Shown here one piece after another: positions 63,601 through 64,000 of a stretch of 64,000 nucleotides of DNA. The first letter of the stretch is position 1, and the number at the start of each line of letters is the position of its first letter. The notes under the pieces were generated by a model. The model ran no database searches, was not told the origin of the DNA, and worked only from the letters and a program-made list of their open reading frames with translations. The stretch spans positions 10,682,001 to 10,746,000 of the forward strand of contig NC_060246.1 of the NCBI RefSeq assembly GCF_921293095.1, read 5' to 3'. The translations under genes and the position numbers were made by a program. This DNA is from Ischnura elegans (Eukaryota; Arthropoda; Insecta; Odonata; Coenagrionidae).

Positions 63601-63694
63601 CGGACTGCCCCTCACGCACAATATCTCCTTCTAATACTGAAACACACACAGTCAGCCCTTTGCCCGCCTTGAGCTGAGAGGCAAATGAGAACAC
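30536..63694 (-). CDS. kcc: K-Cl cotransporter (SLC12, kazachoc-like), C-terminal 426 residues
   Basis: Joined exons (minus strand): 63694-63489, 60667-60463, 59343-59128, 55992-55885, 44379-44209, 43616-43474, 34226-34087, 30627-30536. The total is 1281 bp, in frame throughout, with GT..AG at every junction inside the window. KCCs carry K+ and Cl- out of cells together and set cell volume and neuronal chloride. This part is the cytosolic C-terminal domain. Landmarks are [110 protein letters not shown] and the end REVITIYS. The first two-thirds, with the membrane helices, lies beyond 64000. Both WNK/SPAK phospho-threonine contexts are kept. KCC is preferred to NKCC because of the [15 protein letters not shown] block and the exact tail. 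Confidence 0.95.
30786..31435 (+). mobile_element. TA-flanked MITE, copy 2 (full, 650 bp)
   Basis: It begins GGGTGGTTTCCTATTATT, ends AGGAAACTACCC, and has TA at 30784-30785 and 31436-31437. The two ends form a 13-base terminal inverted repeat with one mismatch. TA duplication suggests a Tc1/mariner-type mobiliser. No transposase is present; an open frame in it ([11 protein letters not shown]) recurs in copy 3 only because the element does. It sits in the last kcc intron, 158 bases from the terminal exon. Confidence 0.75.
31974..32406. repeat. Long foldback (arms of about 200 bp, 34-base loop)
   Basis: The left arm 31974-32179 and the right arm 32214-32406 are reverse complements with few mismatches and small indels. 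Both contain CTTTCCACAGAATATT, CATGGTTTTGACACTCC, CCTCAGGCGAGGAGTAC and GCCTGACGTATAAACCAGAG. The inner parts are G-rich on one strand. Two opposite open frames starting [19 protein letters not shown] arise only from the symmetry. It lies in the last kcc intron. Confidence 0.9.
32500..33280. other. Intronic sequence with possible LINE 3' remnants
   Basis: CCTAAGATTGGTTTGATGCAGCTCTC (about 32509-32534) recalls a common insect LINE 3' region. The rest is AT-rich with no clear feature. Confidence 0.3.
33296..33325 (+). ncRNA. Hammerhead-ribozyme-like core, probably decayed
   Basis: CTGATGA (33296-33302) and GAAA (33322-33325) bracket a stem of GCG-U-CC / GG-U-CGC (33304-33309, 33316-33321), which is the arrangement of a hammerhead core with one bulged base. 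GCTT / AAGC just downstream could form a short stem III, but the U required after it is missing. Penelope-like elements and some retrotransposons carry such motifs. It is likely inactive. Confidence 0.3.
33375..33525 (-). pseudogene. LINE reverse transcriptase C-terminal fragment
   Basis: The minus strand reads RVEALEMWC, a stop, then [20 protein letters not shown] and KGEKRSL. This is the end of the reverse transcriptase of RTE-like LINEs, where family members have a continuous MWCWRRM..I.W.DRV.NEEVL run. It is short and interrupted, in the same orientation as kcc, inside its last intron. Confidence 0.7.
34087..34226 (-). CDS. kcc: kcc exon: [12 protein letters not shown] phosphosite
   Basis: [17 protein letters not shown] then [20 protein letters not shown] to ERESN, split codons at both ends. 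The threonine of RRMHT (codon 34198-34196) corresponds to the second WNK/SPAK site (T1007 of KCC2). Acceptor TTCTTTCAG, donor AACT|GTATCC. Reading past this donor soon gives a stop, so splicing is needed. Confidence 0.94.
34373..37139. mobile_element. piggyBac-like non-autonomous element flanked by TTAA
   Basis: TTAA at 34369-34372 and 37140-37143 flanks ends CCCTTTCATTGCA and, read inward from the right, CCCTTTGAGTGCG. These match at 10 of 13, and the TTAA-CCCTTT form is typical of piggyBac-type elements. Both subterminal regions carry palindromic GGCATCA..TGATGCC hairpins followed by CATCCGCAC (34526-34555) or CACCCGCCC (37055-37078). No piggyBac transposase frame was seen in its 2.77 kb. 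It lies in a kcc intron, its left end only 147 bases from the RRMHT exon. Confidence 0.7.
37441..37690 (-). mobile_element. tRNA-derived SINE
   Basis: On the minus strand GGGTTCAAGTCCTGG is a good polymerase III B box. It is followed by a body with CTGTCCAGCAGATGGAACGT and GTCCTGGTCCCTTTGGAGCC, a form seen in invertebrate SINEs. The A box half is damaged or missing. It has the same orientation as kcc. Confidence 0.55.
37747..37806. repeat. Short tandem duplication
   Basis: CTCATTTCTTCAATCTCCAAT occurs twice, 35 bases apart. Confidence 0.8.
37810..39354. other. kcc intron, no feature recognised
   Basis: AT-rich intronic sequence without a recognisable element end or exon. Confidence 0.4.
39363..41073. 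mobile_element. hAT-like element with GGATC-rich ends
   Basis: The right end, read inward, is TAGGGATGGTCGGATCAGAT. The left end starts TGCCGATCAACCGATC and continues with repeated GGATC motifs. The flanking octamers catttcac (39355-39362) and cacttcac (41074-41081) match 7 of 8. An internal part (about 40498-40590) resembles the module repeated inside the hAT element starting at 41089. A decayed relative lies at 610-950. No transposase was found. The left boundary is less certain than the right. Confidence 0.5.
41089..42762 (+). mobile_element. hAT element family, copy A
   Basis: The ends are TAGAGATGTGCGAATAGT (left) and, read inward, TAGAGATGGGTCGAATAG (right), matching the hAT TAGGG/TAGAGATG consensus. 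A perfect octamer duplication, ctttttac, stands at 41081-41088 and 42763-42770. Both subterminal regions are dense in ATTCGA and CTCGAAT. Inside are two direct copies of a 280-bp module (41431-41712, 41713-41989). It is non-coding, 1674 bp, and lies in a kcc intron. Confidence 0.9.
41431..41989 (+). repeat. Tandem pair of 280-bp modules in copy A
   Basis: Each unit runs from CCGTGGGATA, through ATTTCCCA.GATCC, CTCCATTCAGCA, CAGCTCGCGCAGGGATC and ACTGACCTTTTT, to GAGGTCAAC. The unit length is 282 bp. Confidence 0.85.
42780..43470. other. kcc intron, no feature recognised
   Basis: No exon or element end is seen. A phrase near 43276 (ATGTCCCAACACTAGTCCACTG) weakly resembles 13568-13590 in the NDUFS5 intron, possibly an old shared repeat. 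Confidence 0.35.
43474..43616 (-). CDS. kcc: kcc exon: acidic variable linker 2
   Basis: [17 protein letters not shown] to KKSPRAITP, 47 codons plus two bases. Acceptor ATCTTTGCAG, donor ACC|GTAAGT. The frame joins perfectly to the following exon through a split proline codon. The plus-strand open frame over the same bases is its antisense shadow. Confidence 0.88.
44209..44379 (-). CDS. kcc: kcc exon: variable linker 1
   Basis: Fifty-seven codons, [19 protein letters not shown] then [16 protein letters not shown] to SPSSQ, phase 0. A low-complexity Ser/Gly/Asp linker with the HHH run common in insect KCCs. Acceptor TTTAACAG, donor CAG|GTAAGT. Confidence 0.88.
44867..45572. mobile_element. 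Tigger/pogo-like element flanked by TA
   Basis: The left end is CAACAGACTCCCGATTATC; the right end, read inward, is CAGTGCACTCACGATTATC. TA stands on both sides (44865-44866, 45573-45574). The ATCCGTG..GGATTATC phrases near both ends are typical of Tigger-type elements. No transposase frame was recognised. A second right end of the same kind is at 61841-61925. Confidence 0.65.
45780..48790. other. kcc intron, mostly featureless
   Basis: AT-rich. A 43-codon minus-strand frame at about 46340-46470 ([19 protein letters not shown]) looks protein-like but has no usable splice sites in phase and no known family. Confidence 0.35.
48800..48962 (+). mobile_element. LINE 3' end with ATT repeat tail
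   Basis: A 3'-UTR-like stretch ends GACAACTTCCGATGTCACTG, then AGGAACAATAAAAATT and an (ATT)n tail. Microsatellite tails like this end several LINE families. No coding part is attached. Confidence 0.45.
49030..49975 (+). pseudogene. Copia-type gag relic
   Basis: Broken frames show [20 protein letters not shown] then YWNAIV, followed by [10 protein letters not shown] and later [20 protein letters not shown] and FPVGLPKEY. This is the order of a Copia/Ty1 gag (NY.SW motif, KAL, LP..Y). A CCHC-type knuckle, CYKCNGMEH, stands at about 49932. Several in-frame stops are present. No pol follows. Confidence 0.65.
50100..51830. other. kcc intron, no feature recognised
   Basis: AT-rich. Several open frames of 60-107 codons on both strands have biased composition and no family resemblance. 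Confidence 0.4.
51842..53899 (-). mobile_element. hAT element family, copy B (with nested MITE)
   Basis: It begins TAGGGATGGGTCGAATAGT and ends, read inward, TAGAGATGTGCGAATAGT, so it lies opposite to copy A. A perfect octamer duplication, gtgagtat, stands at 51834-51841 and 53900-53907. Two copies of the 280-bp module type (about 52937-53213 and 53331-53560) are separated by about 115 bp. A TA-flanked MITE sits inside at 52092-52721. About 330 bp present in copy A (near 42165-42515) is absent next to that MITE. Confidence 0.9.
52092..52721 (-). mobile_element. TA-flanked MITE, copy 3 (630 bp, inside hAT copy B)
   Basis: The ends are GGGTAGTTTCCTTCATT and, read inward, GGGTGGTTTCCTATTATT, with TA at 52090-52091 and 52722-52723. 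It matches the whole length of the copy at 30786-31435 with scattered changes. It inserted after copy B had. Confidence 0.8.
54221..54667. repeat. Direct duplication of about 105 bp, 338 bp apart
   Basis: 54221-54323 and 54559-54667 share GGAGACTTT, CCACCCACTGCAAT, AAGACCTCACG, AATCCATTGAATATTGA and CAGCTCTT with about 85-90 percent identity by eye. Confidence 0.8.
55278..55296. repeat. (AC)n microsatellite
   Basis: A short run of CA dinucleotides with one G interruption. Confidence 0.9.
55481..55613. repeat. Tandem duplication of about 65-70 bp
   Basis: TCATCATGGGTGCC, GGCCAATTAGG, TAATC.AAATGCTA and GAGGAC-like endings repeat with a period of about 71 bp. Confidence 0.8.
55885..55992 (-). 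CDS. kcc: kcc exon: [13 protein letters not shown] phosphosite
   Basis: Thirty-six codons, [13 protein letters not shown] then [18 protein letters not shown] to SLGV. The threonine of YERT (codon 55956-55954) matches the first WNK/SPAK-controlled site of mammalian KCCs (T906 of KCC2). Acceptor GACTTTTAG, donor GTT|GTAAGT. Confidence 0.93.
56414..57734 (-). mobile_element. hAT element family, copy C (with transposase relic)
   Basis: The ends are TAGAGATGTGTCGAATAG and, read inward, TAGAGATGTGCGAATAGC. Flanking octamers attacaat (56406-56413) and attaaaat (57735-57742) match 7 of 8. The terminal 100-200 bp at each side match copies A and B. Its interior differs: it lacks the 280-bp modules and keeps a transposase fragment. 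It is 1321 bp, in a kcc intron. Confidence 0.85.
56767..57060 (-). pseudogene. hAT transposase C-terminal fragment in copy C
   Basis: On the minus strand, [19 protein letters not shown] continues after a frameshift with [20 protein letters not shown] and [20 protein letters not shown] then FK. The last block matches the hAT A.LDPRFK motif near the dimerisation region, with DPRF changed to DVQF. This ties the family to hAT transposases independently of its ends. Confidence 0.55.
57780..58500 (-). pseudogene. Scrambled Ty3/Gypsy pol relic
   Basis: On the minus strand the RT end reads [20 protein letters not shown], a stop, then [20 protein letters not shown]. Further along is RNase H-like [17 protein letters not shown] (about 57815-57875). 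Upstream in reading order, near 58440-58470, is [15 protein letters not shown], which looks like the C..C half of an integrase zinc finger. That would normally follow RNase H, so the element seems rearranged. Stops and frameshifts abound. It has the same strand as kcc. Confidence 0.55.
58520..59120. other. kcc intron, unassigned
   Basis: Overlapping open frames (58509-58911 plus, 58686-58874 minus) show no clear family; they may belong to the scrambled Gypsy relic. Confidence 0.35.
59128..59343 (-). CDS. kcc: kcc exon: VHDGG and MRIFTVAQ blocks
   Basis: [15 protein letters not shown] to EVEVVEM, 72 codons, phase 0 at both ends. Acceptor CTCTTCCAG, donor ATG|GTGAGC. This is the most conserved segment of the family. 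Confidence 0.95.
59350..60460. other. kcc intron, no feature recognised
   Basis: A 1.1 kb intron of ordinary AT-rich composition. No element end is seen. Confidence 0.5.
60463..60667 (-). CDS. kcc: kcc exon: [15 protein letters not shown] block
   Basis: The first base completes the leucine codon left by the previous exon, then [12 protein letters not shown] and [11 protein letters not shown] to NSFPESNEK. Acceptor GCGCATAG, donor AAG|GTATGT. Compared with vertebrate KCCs, the stretch after GWP ([17 protein letters not shown]) is a few residues longer. Confidence 0.93.
60670..61580. other. kcc intron, no feature recognised
   Basis: AT-rich sequence. Short plus-strand frames over 60498-60740 are the antisense shadow of the neighbouring kcc exon. 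Confidence 0.4.
61841..61925. mobile_element. Tigger-like element end, second copy
   Basis: ATTATCCGTGTTTTCCGATT, then TTAATTAGCCCATTAGGATA, end in GAGTGTACTG followed by TA. This repeats the right end of the element at 44867-45572 almost exactly. The left end is not clear. Confidence 0.55.
61930..62695. other. kcc intron, no feature recognised
   Basis: AT-rich. An 83-codon plus-strand frame at 62393-62644 has no family resemblance. Confidence 0.4.
62700..62775 (-). repeat. tRNA-like SINE head (A and B boxes)
   Basis: On the minus strand TGGTGTAGTGG (62758-62748) fits the polymerase III A box TRGYNNANNGG exactly. GTTTGAGGC (62714-62706) fits the B box with one change, 33 bases on. CACCTGGGAGGCCAGGG between them is typical of tRNA-derived SINEs. 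It does not fold into an intact tRNA, so it is a SINE or tRNA pseudogene. Confidence 0.6.
63489..63694 (-). CDS. kcc: kcc exon: start of C-terminal domain
   Basis: [20 protein letters not shown] to SIPDGICHL. Acceptor TTTGCAG, donor CT|GTGAGT; phase 0 in, phase 2 out. It covers the conserved Gly-rich strand after the last membrane helix. Adjoining sequence up to 64000 shows no further exon. Confidence 0.93.
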
Positions 63695-63699
63695 CTGCA

Positions 63700-64000
63700 A
63701 ATATGAACGAAGGATAAATGGATATACATACGACAATCTACCAATGACTGGCATGGAAACGAAAAAAGTACAGTACGTTTTGTACAAAAATGCATTCAGA
63801 GTGTCAAAGCTATGATGATAAAAGTAATCTGTAAAGGGGAGTAATCAAGGTTGTATACAGTCACAGAGAAATTAAAGAATCCCTCCTCCTATTTATTGCA
63901 CTAATCAAACCTATTTTGAGGCATCCTGCAGAGTGGTGGAGAGAAAATGAGCAGACAATCTTCTTCAACTTGTCCAGGCTATTCCTGGTTGTGAGGAAGC
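63700..64000. other. kcc intron running off the window
   Basis: No upstream kcc exon is visible before the edge. The expected preceding segment (last membrane helix) is not encoded here. Confidence 0.5.

Noticed and set aside
1-64000. CRISPR arrays, operons, phage or bacterial toxin systems
   Set aside because: Spliced genes, long introns and arthropod transposons show eukaryotic nuclear DNA; no spaced identical short repeats were seen.

Overview
The window is nuclear DNA from an animal, almost certainly an arthropod and most likely an insect. Its two real genes have spliceosomal introns with GT..AG borders. Both proteins have a clear insect flavour, and the rest is AT-rich DNA packed with decayed transposons. 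I cannot name the order or species from the sequence alone.

Two host genes are present. (1) On the + strand, a two-coding-exon gene (10505-10702, 13927-14028) encodes a 99-residue twin-Cx9C protein, the NDUFS5 (15 kDa) subunit of mitochondrial complex I. (2) On the - strand, eight coding exons between 63694 and 30536 encode the last 426 residues of a K-Cl cotransporter (SLC12 family, insect kcc). The membrane part lies beyond the right edge. All eight junctions keep frame, and the protein ends in the family tail REVITIYS. Its introns are very long (up to 11.5 kb) and act as a reservoir for mobile elements.

Layout. 1-3570: relics, including a LINE reverse-transcriptase fragment. 3575-7948: nested DNA transposons. 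An outer inverted-repeat element carries a THAP zinc-finger relic, and an inner 2.6 kb element has 39-bp terminal inverted repeats and a 5-bp target duplication. 7950-9960: unassigned. 9960-14145: NDUFS5. 15.8-17.1 kb: degenerate repeat cluster. 18.6-21.1 kb: hAT-like MITEs and a dead mariner. 21.1-23.5 kb: decayed Ty3/Gypsy gag-pol with a MITE inside it. 23.7-30.5 kb: nearly featureless AT-rich DNA. 30.5-64 kb: kcc with its intronic elements. These are a TA-flanked MITE, a foldback with arms of about 200 bp, a LINE fragment, a piggyBac-like element, a tRNA-derived SINE, three copies of one hAT family, a Tigger-like element, a Copia gag relic and scrambled Gypsy pol.

The most interesting structures are the nested THAP/39-bp-TIR transposon, the hAT family seen three times with 8-bp target duplications (two perfect, one 7 of 8), the long foldback in the last kcc intron, and the retained WNK/SPAK threonine sites of the cotransporter. 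I found no bacterial operon, CRISPR array or phage.
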